Below, piece after piece: positions 17,866-26,579 of a stretch of 64,000 nucleotides of DNA (the first letter of the stretch is position 1; each line of letters begins with the position of its first letter). The translations under genes and the position numbers were made by a program. The stretch spans positions 20,844 to 84,843 of the forward strand of contig JAEUKE010000131.1 of the NCBI GenBank assembly GCA_016794345.1, read 5' to 3'. This DNA comes from Myxococcales bacterium. Its GTDB lineage: Bacteria; Myxococcota_A; Polyangia; Polyangiales; Polyangiaceae. The notes beneath the pieces are model-generated. The model searched no databases and was not told the origin of the DNA. It worked only from the letters and a program-made list of their open reading frames with translations.

Positions 17866-18962
17866 GGCCCCTCGCCCGCCGCGACCAGCTCGCCGAGCTC
17901 GGCGGGGGTGAAGCCGACAAGCTCGGGCTCGGGCGCCAGGTGAACGCCGAGCCTGTCCGCCACGCCAGCGCGGATCTCGCGGGCCAGCGCGACCACCTCG
18001 GCGGCCGTGGCGCCGCCTCGGTTCGTGAGCGCGAGGCTGTGTTTGCTCGAGATGGCGGCGCGACCTCTGCTCGTCCCTTTTGTGAACCCGGCGCGCTCGA
18101 TGAGCCAGGCGGCCGAGAGCTTGGTCCTCCCGGGACCAGCGGGCCAGGAGGGCATGCTCTCTCCTTCGCGGAGCGCGCCGAGCGAACGTGCGCGCTCGAC
18201 GACGTGTGGGGCCTTCGACGCGTCGACGATGGGGTTGGTGAAAAACGAGCCGGCGCCGTGTGTGTCGCGATCGGCGTCGTCCAGCACCATGCCTTTGCCG
18301 CGCCGGAGCCGGATCACGGTCTCGCGCACGATCGCGGCGGTTCGCGCGCGCCCCTCGAGCGCCCGCTCGAGCTCCGCGTATCGGACGGTGGGCTCGGAGC
18401 CCCGCGAGAGGCGGAAGGCCACGGCGGTGACGACGTAGCGGCCACGCGCCTCTCGCTTGAAGACGCTGTCGCGGTAGCCGAAGCCACAACCGATCTTCTC
18501 CAGGTCCGACGCTCGGCCCGTCGCTCGATCGAGCACGGACACCGTCGTGAGCGTGTCCGCGACCTCTTGCCCGTACGCGCCGACGTTCTGGATCGGCGTC
18601 GCGCCGACGTCCCCGGGGATCCCGCTCAGGCACTCGAGGCCGACGAGATCGCGATCGACGCAGCGTGCGACGACGTCGTCCCAGGGCTCTCCCGCGGCTG
18701 CGCGCACGGTCACCTCGCCGGCGTCTTCCTCGAACGTCAGCCCGCGGAGCCCGACGCGCACGACGACCGCCTCGAGGCCCGCGTCGGCGACGACCAGGTT
18801 CGAGCCGCCGCCCAGCAGGAACGCGGGCAAGCTCCGCGCGCGCGCCAGCTCGAGCGCTGCGGCGAGCTCCTCCGCCGAGGTCGGCTCGACATAAAATCGC
18901 GCCGGCCCGCCGACGCGGAAGGTCGTCCGCGGGGCGAGCGGCTCGCCCTCGCGAACGATCAC
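17862..18962 (-). CDS. murB: UDP-N-acetylmuramate dehydrogenase
   Basis: 366-residue FAD enzyme that reduces UDP-GlcNAc-enolpyruvate to UDP-MurNAc, an early cytoplasmic step of peptidoglycan synthesis. Family marks: TTFRVGGPARF (residues 13-23), FAD-binding LLGGGSNLVVAD (about 49-60), LSGIPGDVGATPIQNVGAYGQE, the FGYRDSVFK segment (about 164-172), and GSFFTNPI with the catalytic Ser. The GTG start at 18962 overlaps the TGA of the upstream DUF3857 gene (GTGA), so translation is coupled. The usual murC/ftsQ/ddl context is absent here. Confidence 0.95.
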   Translation of the reverse strand: MIVREGEPLAPRTTFRVGGPARFYVEPTSAEELAAALELARARSLPAFLLGGGSNLVVADAGLEAVVVRVGLRGLTFEEDAGEVTVRAAAGEPWDDVVARCVDRDLVGLECLSGIPGDVGATPIQNVGAYGQEVADTLTTVSVLDRATGRASDLEKIGCGFGYRDSVFKREARGRYVVTAVAFRLSRGSEPTVRYAELERALEGRARTAAIVRETVIRLRRGKGMVLDDADRDTHGAGSFFTNPIVDASKAPHVVERARSLGALREGESMPSWPAGPGRTKLSAAWLIERAGFTKGTSRGRAAISSKHSLALTNRGGATAAEVVALAREIRAGVADRLGVHLAPEPELVGFTPAELGELVAAGEGP

Positions 18963-21900
18963 GGCTTCACTCGGATACGGATGGCAGCCTGGAAGCCCGC
19001 GTCGACGGCCTGCACGTCGTCGAGGAACGAGCGGTACTCGTTCGCGTTCACGGTGCCGGTCGGGAGCTCCATCGTGAACTCCTCGGTCACCGCCCCGTCT
19101 TGCTGCGAGAGCTTCCGCTTGGCGATGACGTGCTCACCCTTCTTCTCGACGTTCGGCGCGAGCCCGAGCACCGTAGCGCCGGGCGGGAGCTTGATCGTGC
19201 GCTTCACCCGGTACTGGATCGGCGAGTCGATCGTGAGCGCGCTCTGCCGCGCCAGGCGCGAGGCGTACCGCTGCGCGAGCGTGCCTCGTTTGGCAGGCTC
19301 GAAGCCGGGCAGGACCCAGGTCTTGCCCTCTTTTCCTTCGGCCGTACCGAAGCCGGGGATGGTCACCTCGGCGGCGAGGACGATCTCCCAGGCGCCTTCC
19401 TTGGACGCGAGGCGCACGTCGTCCACGCTGGCCCACGGCAGCCAGCCCTGGACGGTGGCGCGGAGCATCTCGCGCCTGTCGTCGCCGACGACGTAGAAAA
19501 ATGCCTCGGCGAGGTACTGCGCCTCCTGGCCGCGGAGCGTGAGCGTGACCTTGCCCTTCGCGGTGCCCTGCTCGTCGAGCGCGAGGTCGATCGTCGCCTC
19601 GTCGACCGGATCGGAGTCCGCTACCGGGACGGGCATCACCGCCCCGTTTCCGAGGATGGCGCTGCGCCCTCGAAGCTCCGGGCTCACGCGTCCAGGGGGG
19701 AGGGGCGGCCCTTGCACGTCCGCGTCGATCCACACCTCGCCTTTGTCGACGCGTGCGACCACCAGCGGCTTGCGGAAACGGCCGGGGTGGGGCGGGAAGC
19801 CTGGCGCCGCGGAGAACGGCTCCGTCTCCGCGACCGCGACGTCGACGTCGACCCCGAGCTCCTTCAGCGTGCGGTAGACGACCCACGTCCGGCTGCCCGT
19901 GCCGTCCTCCACCATGCTCCGCGCGGTCTGGCCCTGGGAGCCGCCGCCGTAGTAGCCCGCGAAGTCACCCAGCTCGGCGCCACCCGAGGCGACTTTGATG
20001 ACAGTACCGACATGCTCGACGACACGGTCCACGAGGGCGCGGCCCGTGACCTTCCCGCCGCCGCGCTGCGCGGCCTCTTGGGCGAAGCGGGCCATGAACG
20101 GGTCGGACTCGTCCATCCCGCGGATGTTCTCGCCGATGGCCCGACCGACCTTCTCCCAGGTCTGCGTCCCGAGGCTCACGCGGACGCCGCGCTCGAGCCA
20201 GGGCAGGCCATCCTCGATGCGGCGAGGCGCCTGGTTCGCGAGCTGGTACGTGTAGAAGCGGTAGCCGGCGCGCACCTCCTCCTTGGGCTTGCCGAGCATC
20301 GCGTGGGTCCACATCGCGGGCTTCAGCCACTCCGGCAGGCGGATGGCGATCTCGGCGCGGACGACGCTCGTCCGCTCGGGCAAGAGGTCGGGGGTGTCGA
20401 TCGTGAGCTCACCCGTCTCGCTCGGCAGGTAATAGCCCTCCATCACGTTCTCGACGTAGTCGCCCTGCTCGAGCTGGCTCAGATCGCTCCCGCCTTGCGC
20501 CGCCATGTTGGCAGCCTCCGGCTCGAGGACGCGGCCGTCCTTCTTGTGGACACGACGACGTAGGGGCGCGATGAAGCCGCGCCCGTCGATCATCGGCTGC
20601 TCCACGAAGATGCCTCGCTCGACGTCGGTCGTGCCCGAGACGCGGCGGAGATCGTAGACGAGCACGCGCACGAGGCCGGTGTCGTCCACGCCGTAGTGCT
20701 CGACGTGTTCGAGCACGGCCGTCGCCGCGCCCGGGAGCGCCGGCTGTTTCCTGTCGCCTTCGACGATCGCCCGCCCCTCCTCCTCCAGGCGCTTCGCGTC
20801 GGCAGAGGGCTCGCCGAAGACGGCGCCTGCCCTCGACAGCGCGTAGGCGCCGTCGGCCGCGACCACGGCTTCGGCCAGCACACGCGCGCGCGCCTTCTGT
20901 TTGTCAGGCATCCGCGCGAGCACGGGCAAGATGGTGAGCAGCGAGCGCTCGTTCGGGAGCATGGCGTCGTAGACGGCGAGCGCGCCCTTGTCGTCTCCCG
21001 ACTGGATCTTGAGCCGGAGCTCGCTTCCGCGGTACGCGCCGGGCGCGGCCCGCAGCTCCCGCAGTCGGTTCAGCTCGGCCAAAGCGCCCGTGCGGTCCCC
21101 CACCGCAGACTTGGCGTCGGAGCAGACGAGCGTGTCTCGAGGCATGCCACCTTCACACGCCACCTTGACGTACTCCACTCCCGTGCGCGGGTGCACGGTG
21201 GTCTCGAGCGACGCGACGAGGGCCGAGCCGGGCGCTCGGGCCGCGAGGGTCGCGTAGGCCTTCTCGGCCAGGTCGTGCATCGACGCCGAGTCCGCCAGCG
21301 AGACGAGGTAGGAGAGCGTCATCACGTCGCTCGCGCCGAGGTCGGCGCCCGGCCACGTGACGCCCAGCTCCTCCAAAGCGGAGATGGTGCCTTCGCCGTA
21401 GCCCTTGCGCCGCTGCGCGAGGTCGGCCCGCGCGAGCTTCGCTTCCCAGGACTGGGGCAGCGTCTTCTTCAGGTCGTCGAGCGCGGAGCGCGTGCGCTCG
21501 ATGCGCTTGCTCTCCGGCATGTCGGCCGCCATCTCCATCGCCCGGATCCAGAGCAGCTGCACGGCTGCGTCGCGGCCCTCGCGCCGCTCGATCAGCGCCT
21601 TCTCGAGGAGCTGCTCGGCGCGTCGAGGCTCGCCGACGGCGAGCAACGCCGCGGCGTTGGCGGTCAGCCGCTCGTCCGTCTCGCCGCCGCGCGCGAAGCT
21701 CACCTGCGACGGCTGCGACGCCTTGACGGTGCTCGTCTCGCCAGGGCGAGGCGCCTTCGACGAGAGGCCGAGCCCGGCTTCGTCGACGACCGAGATCTCC
21801 ACCGGGGAGGCGTCGCCTTTGTCCGCGAGGCGCAGGACCAAGCGCACCGTGCCCTCGTCGACCTGGGCTTGACCCATCACCAGCGTGGAGGCGCCGCCGG

Positions 21901-22711
21901 ACTCGTACCGCCGCTCGAGGACACGCACCCCGCCGACCTCGAGCACCGCGGCGGCGCTCGTCGTGACCGCGAAGCTGAGACGCTGCGCCTTCGGGTTCTC
22001 GACGTCGATTACGACCTCGCGCATCCCGAGCAGGCGGCTGGTCTGGCGCGCGTCGATCTCACAAGCGTCGCTCGAGACTCGCGCGACCGTCGCGGGGGCG
22101 AAGCGCGACGGCCCCGGGTAGCTCGCCGCGAGAGGGCCGCGGCCCTTCACGTGACCGGGCTTCTCGAGCGCGGTGAGCGGGGCTGCGTCGACAGGCCCCA
22201 CGATGGTCGCGACCGGGAGGCAGGCGCGCCGGCTCCACCAGATCTGCGCGCCCTTGGACTCGCCGGTGTAGAGCGCGAGCTCGTGGAGCGCCTTCGCGAG
22301 CTGCATGCGCATCAGGGGCGCGCGCTCGGCCTCGTCGCCTTCCAGCTTCTCCCACGCCTTGCGGAGGCGCAGCACGATGCTCTGGAAGCCCTCGCGAGAG
22401 CGCTCCGCGACCGGTGTCGCGATGCGTCCGGGCGTCGTGTCCCCCCGTCCGACGAGCGCGTCGAGCGACGCGATCAGGACGGCGAGCGCATCGGGATCCG
22501 CGGCGTTGTCGACCGCTTTGTCGATGCTCGCCAGGTACGGCTCCGGGTCCTCCGGCTTCGTCTGCTCGGCCTTGAGCGCCGTGGTGAAGGGGCCTGCGGT
22601 GACCGTGCGAGCGGCCGCGGCTGTCTTGGCGTCCTGGGGTTGGCACCCGACGAGCGGTGTGGCGCTGCACAGGAGCGCGGCCAGGACCAGGCGGGGGAAG
22701 CGGCGGGACAT
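18959..22711 (-). CDS. DUF3857/transglutaminase-like large lipoprotein
   Basis: 1250 residues, lipoprotein signal with lipobox LVGCQ (Cys near 23). The first 600 residues are helical and resemble degenerate tetratricopeptide repeats. From about 640 the order fits DUF3857 (VRVLVYDLRRVSG, ERTSVVRAEIAIRLPEWLK) then a transglutaminase-like region (about 900-1000). That region lacks the expected Cys: the segment GSRTWVVYRTLKELGVDVDV occupies the place where family members have a Gly-Cys start of the helix, and no clear His/Asp follows, so enzymatic activity is unlikely. The start ATG 22711 is set by the signal peptide. It heads a unit with murB and a small lipoprotein, both joined by GTGA overlaps. 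Confidence 0.75.
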   Translation of the reverse strand: MSRRFPRLVLAALLCSATPLVGCQPQDAKTAAAARTVTAGPFTTALKAEQTKPEDPEPYLASIDKAVDNAADPDALAVLIASLDALVGRGDTTPGRIATPVAERSREGFQSIVLRLRKAWEKLEGDEAERAPLMRMQLAKALHELALYTGESKGAQIWWSRRACLPVATIVGPVDAAPLTALEKPGHVKGRGPLAASYPGPSRFAPATVARVSSDACEIDARQTSRLLGMREVVIDVENPKAQRLSFAVTTSAAAVLEVGGVRVLERRYESGGASTLVMGQAQVDEGTVRLVLRLADKGDASPVEISVVDEAGLGLSSKAPRPGETSTVKASQPSQVSFARGGETDERLTANAAALLAVGEPRRAEQLLEKALIERREGRDAAVQLLWIRAMEMAADMPESKRIERTRSALDDLKKTLPQSWEAKLARADLAQRRKGYGEGTISALEELGVTWPGADLGASDVMTLSYLVSLADSASMHDLAEKAYATLAARAPGSALVASLETTVHPRTGVEYVKVACEGGMPRDTLVCSDAKSAVGDRTGALAELNRLRELRAAPGAYRGSELRLKIQSGDDKGALAVYDAMLPNERSLLTILPVLARMPDKQKARARVLAEAVVAADGAYALSRAGAVFGEPSADAKRLEEEGRAIVEGDRKQPALPGAATAVLEHVEHYGVDDTGLVRVLVYDLRRVSGTTDVERGIFVEQPMIDGRGFIAPLRRRVHKKDGRVLEPEAANMAAQGGSDLSQLEQGDYVENVMEGYYLPSETGELTIDTPDLLPERTSVVRAEIAIRLPEWLKPAMWTHAMLGKPKEEVRAGYRFYTYQLANQAPRRIEDGLPWLERGVRVSLGTQTWEKVGRAIGENIRGMDESDPFMARFAQEAAQRGGGKVTGRALVDRVVEHVGTVIKVASGGAELGDFAGYYGGGSQGQTARSMVEDGTGSRTWVVYRTLKELGVDVDVAVAETEPFSAAPGFPPHPGRFRKPLVVARVDKGEVWIDADVQGPPLPPGRVSPELRGRSAILGNGAVMPVPVADSDPVDEATIDLALDEQGTAKGKVTLTLRGQEAQYLAEAFFYVVGDDRREMLRATVQGWLPWASVDDVRLASKEGAWEIVLAAEVTIPGFGTAEGKEGKTWVLPGFEPAKRGTLAQRYASRLARQSALTIDSPIQYRVKRTIKLPPGATVLGLAPNVEKKGEHVIAKRKLSQQDGAVTEEFTMELPTGTVNANEYRSFLDDVQAVDAGFQAAIRIRVKP

Positions 22712-22793
22712 GTGGGGAGGGATGGTGCAAGGGAACGCCGGCCTCGGCAAGCGCGGGATAAGCCGGTCCCCGGGTTGCTTCCGCCCGGGGTTT

Positions 22794-22799
22794 GATAAT
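22794..22799 (+). promoter_or_regulatory. Candidate -10 element giving a near-leaderless transcript
   Basis: GATAAT lies 8 nt before the ATG at 22808, so transcription would start at or very near the start codon. No ribosome-binding site is present in that gap. A TTGCTT sequence 13 nt upstream is too close to be a normal -35. Confidence 0.3.
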
Positions 22800-22807
22800 C
22801 TTCCCTC

Positions 22808-23032
22808 ATGATCATTTTCGGCCTCCTCGCCGTCCTCGCCATCGCTTGCGGGGCCATGCTGATCATCTTCTCGTTCATCGATCCCCCGAGCGAGCTCTCG
22901 TTCGTGCGGGATATCGAGTTCTATTACCTGACCCGCTACATCCCGGGCGGTTTGCAGCGCTTCCTGGTCGGGATGCTCCTGATCTTCGGCGTGCCCTTCC
23001 TCCTCTTCGGGGTCTTCTCGAACCACCTCTGA
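22808..23032 (+). CDS. Small two-helix membrane protein
   Basis: 74 residues, with two hydrophobic segments (about 1-23 and 52-71) joined by a polar loop containing FSFIDPPSELSFVRDIEFYY. No homologue recognised. ATG 22808 is the only plausible start; it is preceded by a -10-like GATAAT and no ribosome-binding site. The gene is divergent from the DUF3857 lipoprotein and converges on the diguanylate cyclase. Confidence 0.65.
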   Translation: MIIFGLLAVLAIACGAMLIIFSFIDPPSELSFVRDIEFYYLTRYIPGGLQRFLVGMLLIFGVPFLLFGVFSNHL

Positions 23033-23040
23033 CCGAGGCG

Positions 23041-24210
23041 TCAGCTCGCGCGGGCGAGCCGCTCGCCCTTCGCGCCCGATGCCGCGTCCGGAGCCCCGGC
23101 CGGCTCGCAGTCCACGATGCGGTCGCGGCCGGCCTCCTTCGCGGCATACAGGCGGCGGTCGGCGCGCTCGAGGAGATCGGTCGGGGCCTCCCCGGCTGCG
23201 TGCACCGCGAGCCCAACCGAGACCGTGACCTTCAGCTTCGCCGAGCCCACGTCGATCTCCCGCGATCGGATGAGGGTCACCATTCGCTCGGCCAGGGTCC
23301 GTGCGTTCTGGGGCGAGGTGTCGGGCAAGACGACGGCGAGCTCTTCGCCGCCGTAGCGCGCCACGAGATCCGTCCGTCGAGGGAACGCCCGAACGAGGCA
23401 GTCGGCGATCTCGCGCAGGACCAGGTCTCCGGCTGGGTGACCGTGTTTGTCGTTGATCGACTTGAAACGATCGATGTCGATCATGACGAGGCTGAGCGGG
23501 CGCGTGGTGACGGTGGCGAGCGCCGCTTGTTGCGCCAGCGTGGCGTCGAAGACGCGCCGGTTCGCGAGCTTCGTGAGCGGATCGGTTCCGCCCTCCTTCT
23601 TCGCCTCGTCGAGCTGGGTCTCCAGGTTGGCGAGCCGCTCACGGAGGTTCTGCGTCTCGACCGTGAGGCGCTGATTCTGCTCCTCGAGGAACTGAACCAC
23701 GCTGCTCGCGAACTCGGTCGCCTCGCGCTTCAGCTCGGTGATCGACTCCGTGGTCGCGGCCTTGCCCAGGCGCGCCGCCTGGCTCCGCAGCTTCTCGTCC
23801 GCCTTGCCGTGCTCCACACACGCGCGGCCCACGCTGTCCACCAGCGCCCAGATCGCTTCGCGCGCCTCCTTCGTCGAGCGCTCGACGAAGGTCTGCTCCT
23901 TCTTGCGGTGGTCCGCGACGAAGCGCACCACGCGGCGCCATTCTCTCCTCGAGGTCTGCGGGGGAGGGCTCTTGTCGTCGGCCCGCTTGTCGAGCGGCGC
24001 GGCGATGAGCACGTGCTCGGCGCACCGCTCGAAGGACTCCGCGATGAGACTTTTGTCCTCCTCACCGACGGTGAACGCGTGCTTGCCGAGCGCACGCAGG
24101 ATGTCGGCGGCGGCGTCGAGGACGTCGTCGACCGATACTTCGCTCGAAGCAGGCGGTTCCTCGACCGCTCGCGTCGGCTCGGGACCCTTTGCGGTCTTGC
24201 GCCAGAACAT
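23041..24210 (-). CDS. Diguanylate cyclase (GGDEF)
   Basis: 389 residues, soluble. Residues about 1-150 are a helical region of unknown type, 150-215 a coiled coil (NLRERLANLETQLDEAKKEGG), then the GGDEF domain (about 220-370) with metal-site DIDRFKSIND, active-site YGGEELAVVLP and, five residues ahead, RRTD as the RxxD inhibitory I-site. It should make cyclic di-GMP from two GTP and be product-inhibited. The N-terminal helical part and coiled coil probably carry the signal that sets dimerisation; its ligand is unknown. ATG 24210 starts the recognisable protein. Confidence 0.93.
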   Translation of the reverse strand: MFWRKTAKGPEPTRAVEEPPASSEVSVDDVLDAAADILRALGKHAFTVGEEDKSLIAESFERCAEHVLIAAPLDKRADDKSPPPQTSRREWRRVVRFVADHRKKEQTFVERSTKEAREAIWALVDSVGRACVEHGKADEKLRSQAARLGKAATTESITELKREATEFASSVVQFLEEQNQRLTVETQNLRERLANLETQLDEAKKEGGTDPLTKLANRRVFDATLAQQAALATVTTRPLSLVMIDIDRFKSINDKHGHPAGDLVLREIADCLVRAFPRRTDLVARYGGEELAVVLPDTSPQNARTLAERMVTLIRSREIDVGSAKLKVTVSVGLAVHAAGEAPTDLLERADRRLYAAKEAGRDRIVDCEPAGAPDAASGAKGERLARAS

Positions 24211-24314
24211 TGACGGTGTCCACGGAACGGCACGGGCGGCGCGCGGCTTAACCCTGGAATCGGACGAGCGCGAAGCACCCCTCGACGTCGGCGGTTTTGT
24301 TACCCTCCGCGCCC

Positions 24315-24941
24315 ATGATCAAGACAGGCGACAAGGCGCCGAGCTTCTCGCTCCCGGCCGACGACGGCACGACGATCTCGCTCGCGTCCCTCAAGGGCAA
24401 ACACGCGGTGGTCTACTTCTACCCGAAGGACGACACGCCGGGCTGCACGGTCGAGGCGAAGGATTTCTCGGCGGCGATGGGCAAGCTGCAGAAGGCAGGC
24501 GCTGTGGTGCTCGGCGTCTCGAAGGACTCGATCGCGAGCCACTGCAAGTTCCGCGACAAACACGCGCTCAAGATCCGTCTCTTGTCCGACCCCGACCTGT
24601 CGACTCACAGGGCGTATGGCGCGTTTGGCGAGAAGACGATGTACGGCAAGAAGGTCGAAGGCGTCATCCGCAGCACCTTCCTGATCGGCCCCGACGGGAA
24701 GGTGAAGCGTGCGTGGCCCAGCGTGAAGGTCGCGGGTCACGTGGACGCGGTCCTCGCCGAGCTGACCGGCGGGGGGGCCGCCGCTCCGGCGAAGAAGGCC
24801 GCCGCTCCGGCGAAGAAGGCCGCCGCTCCGGCGAAGAAGGCTGCCGCTCCGGCGAAGAAGGCTGCCGCTCCGGCAAAGAAGGCTGCCGCTCCGGCGAAGA
24901 AGACCGCGAAGAAGGTCAGCGGCGGAAAAGTCCGCTCTTGA
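24315..24941 (+). CDS. bcp: Thiol peroxidase Bcp/PrxQ with H1-like basic tail
   Basis: 208 residues. Residues 1-150 are a peroxiredoxin of the Bcp/PrxQ type with peroxidatic Cys44 in DDTPGCTVE. The +5 Cys found in the classic type is missing (EAKDF), but Cys77 in SHCKF is spaced 33 residues away, matching the alpha-3 type resolving Cys. Reduces hydroperoxides with thioredoxin as donor. Residues 155-208 are six tandem AAAPAKK units then KTAKKVSGGKVRS, a Lys/Ala/Pro tail like histone H1, which may bind DNA or polyphosphate. ATG 24315 is used because it begins the domain; the 3' end overlaps the convergent kinase by 26 nt. Confidence 0.93.
   Translation: MIKTGDKAPSFSLPADDGTTISLASLKGKHAVVYFYPKDDTPGCTVEAKDFSAAMGKLQKAGAVVLGVSKDSIASHCKFRDKHALKIRLLSDPDLSTHRAYGAFGEKTMYGKKVEGVIRSTFLIGPDGKVKRAWPSVKVAGHVDAVLAELTGGGAAAPAKKAAAPAKKAAAPAKKAAAPAKKAAAPAKKAAAPAKKTAKKVSGGKVRS
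24777..24902 (+). repeat. Six 21-bp in-frame tandem repeats in the PrxQ tail
   Basis: Six near-identical 21-bp units, each encoding AAAPAKK, run from 24777 to 24902. Third-position changes (GCC/GCT, GCG/GCA) separate the copies, showing the unit has been kept at protein level. Copy number is probably variable between strains through slippage. Confidence 0.9.
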
Positions 24942-25821
24942 ACCGGCGGAGGCTCGGCGTCTCGCTCTGCGTGAGCGAGTCGACGAAGTCTCCCCACATC
25001 TCCTGCATGGTCCCGTAGCGCTCGCGCATGTCGATCGCGAGCGCTCGGCGGGTCCACTCGTCGACGACGGGCGAGAGCTCCGGGCGGAACTCCGTGAGCC
25101 GCGGGCGGGGCGCCGTCGTCGCCAGCTCGTAGAGCTGCAGCGTGGAGCCGGCGGTGAAGGGGGGCTGGCCGGCGAGCGTCCGGAAGATGACCGCGGCGAA
25201 CGAGTAGATGTCGGACCGGTGGTCGAACGGGTGGCTGCGCCAGATCTCGGGCGAGATGTAGCTGGGCGAGCCCGCGATCATGCCGGCGTCGGTGATCTCC
25301 TCGAAGTCGGGCGTCTTGGCGAGGCCGAAGTCCATCAGCCGCGTGCCGCCGCCGACGTGGGGATCCATCAGGAAGATGTTCGGCGGCTTCACGTCCCGGT
25401 GGATGATCCCCTTCGAGTGGGCCGTCCCGAGGGCGTGCGCCACGGGCTCGAGGACCTCGATCACCGCGGCCGGGCTCATCCGGTCGCCGAAGCTCTCGAT
25501 CTCGTAGAGGTGCGTGTCGAGCGGCTCGCCCTCGAGCAGCTCCATCACCATGTAGACGAAGCCGCGCGCGTCGGTGTCGAACTCGTGCACCTGGACGACG
25601 CTCGTGCCCCACAGCGCGGCGAGCGACTGCGCCTCTCGCCAGAGCCGGAGGACGTATTGGTCCTGGTCCGCGACCTCGCCGTTCAGCACCTTCACCGCCA
25701 CCGGCTGGTTCAGCTCGGTGTCCAGGGCGCGGAATACCGTGCCGTGACCGCCCCTCCCGATCTCGCTCTCGAGGAGGTAGCGGCCAGCGACGCGGTCGCC
25801 TGGGTAGATGACGAACGTCAT
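24916..25821 (-). CDS. Hanks-type Ser/Thr protein kinase, soluble
   Basis: 301 residues, nearly all kinase domain. Gly-rich loop GRGGHGTV, Lys in VAVKVLN, catalytic IIHRDVKPPN, metal-binding LMDFGLAK, activation-segment end SPSYISPEIW and later DIYSFAAVIF all present in order, so it should be active. No membrane helix or sensor domain follows; the last 30 residues are a short polar tail. Start ATG 25821 gives MTFVIYPGDRVAGRY, where the kinase fold begins; an in-frame ATG at 25866 would add 15 residues. Its substrates are unknown. Confidence 0.93.
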   Translation of the reverse strand: MTFVIYPGDRVAGRYLLESEIGRGGHGTVFRALDTELNQPVAVKVLNGEVADQDQYVLRLWREAQSLAALWGTSVVQVHEFDTDARGFVYMVMELLEGEPLDTHLYEIESFGDRMSPAAVIEVLEPVAHALGTAHSKGIIHRDVKPPNIFLMDPHVGGGTRLMDFGLAKTPDFEEITDAGMIAGSPSYISPEIWRSHPFDHRSDIYSFAAVIFRTLAGQPPFTAGSTLQLYELATTAPRPRLTEFRPELSPVVDEWTRRALAIDMRERYGTMQEMWGDFVDSLTQSETPSLRRFKSGLFRR

Positions 25822-25931
25822 GGCGTTACGGAAGTGGAGGCCTGCGCCTCCCGCCCTCCGCCACATACCAGCTTTGTAACGGGGCCGGGGAGGGCGATCA
25901 TGTTACCAGCCTCGTGCGACAAGAGAGCGTC

Positions 25932-26579
25932 ATGTCAGCGTCCCCGGCCGATGCTGCCCCCCGGGAGGGGCCGAAGCTTTACGCCGAGCTCCCTTTTCGG
26001 GCGCGGATGCTCCGCGCCGCCGGCATCGCCTTCACGATCTACCACGTGGGAGCGGTCCTCGTCGGCGGCGCGGTCTCCGAGGTGCGCGGGTTCTTCAACC
26101 CCGTCTTCGGCTTCTATGGCGAAGGCCTGCGGATGACGAACTCGTGGGGCATGTTCGGCAAGCCGCCGAACTCGACCCACGTGACGATCGAGGTCGACAC
26201 CAAGGAGGGGCGAGGGATCGTGGTCTCCACCACGCGAGGCCAGGACCGCTCCTTCTTCGAGCGGGTGCGCGACACGCGTATCCGCAAGATCCAGGGCAAG
26301 CTGACCGAGGAGGGCGACAGGAACCGCTTCGGGCAGGCCTACCTCGACTACTTCTGCAAACACCCGCCGCCGGGCCACACGGAGGTCCGCGTCGTGCGCG
26401 CGGTCAACGTCCTCCACGAGCTCAAAGACGATGACGGAAAGGTCACACGTGGCGCGTCCACCCGCATCCTCTTCACGCGACGATGTGCGGGCAACGCGCC
26501 GTTCTTGCCGTGGGTGCCCAGGGCACCCGCCACCGCGCCCTCACGTGGGCCCAACCCCGGCGGGGAGGGGGAGCTGTGA
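25932..26579 (+). CDS. Membrane-anchored protein of unknown function, partner of HTTM protein
   Basis: 215 residues. One N-terminal hydrophobic segment (about residues 28-50, AAGIAFTIYHVGAVLVGGAV) followed by a soluble domain rich in Thr/Val/Arg (FGKPPNSTHVTIEVDTKEG, RIRKIQGKLTEEGDRNRF). The C-terminal 30 residues (APATAPSRGPNPGGEGEL) are low complexity. The TGA overlaps the GTG of the HTTM gene, so the pair is translationally coupled and probably works as one membrane unit. Start ATG 25932 is preferred over a GTG six codons upstream. No family recognised. Confidence 0.7.
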   Translation: MSASPADAAPREGPKLYAELPFRARMLRAAGIAFTIYHVGAVLVGGAVSEVRGFFNPVFGFYGEGLRMTNSWGMFGKPPNSTHVTIEVDTKEGRGIVVSTTRGQDRSFFERVRDTRIRKIQGKLTEEGDRNRFGQAYLDYFCKHPPPGHTEVRVVRAVNVLHELKDDDGKVTRGASTRILFTRRCAGNAPFLPWVPRAPATAPSRGPNPGGEGEL

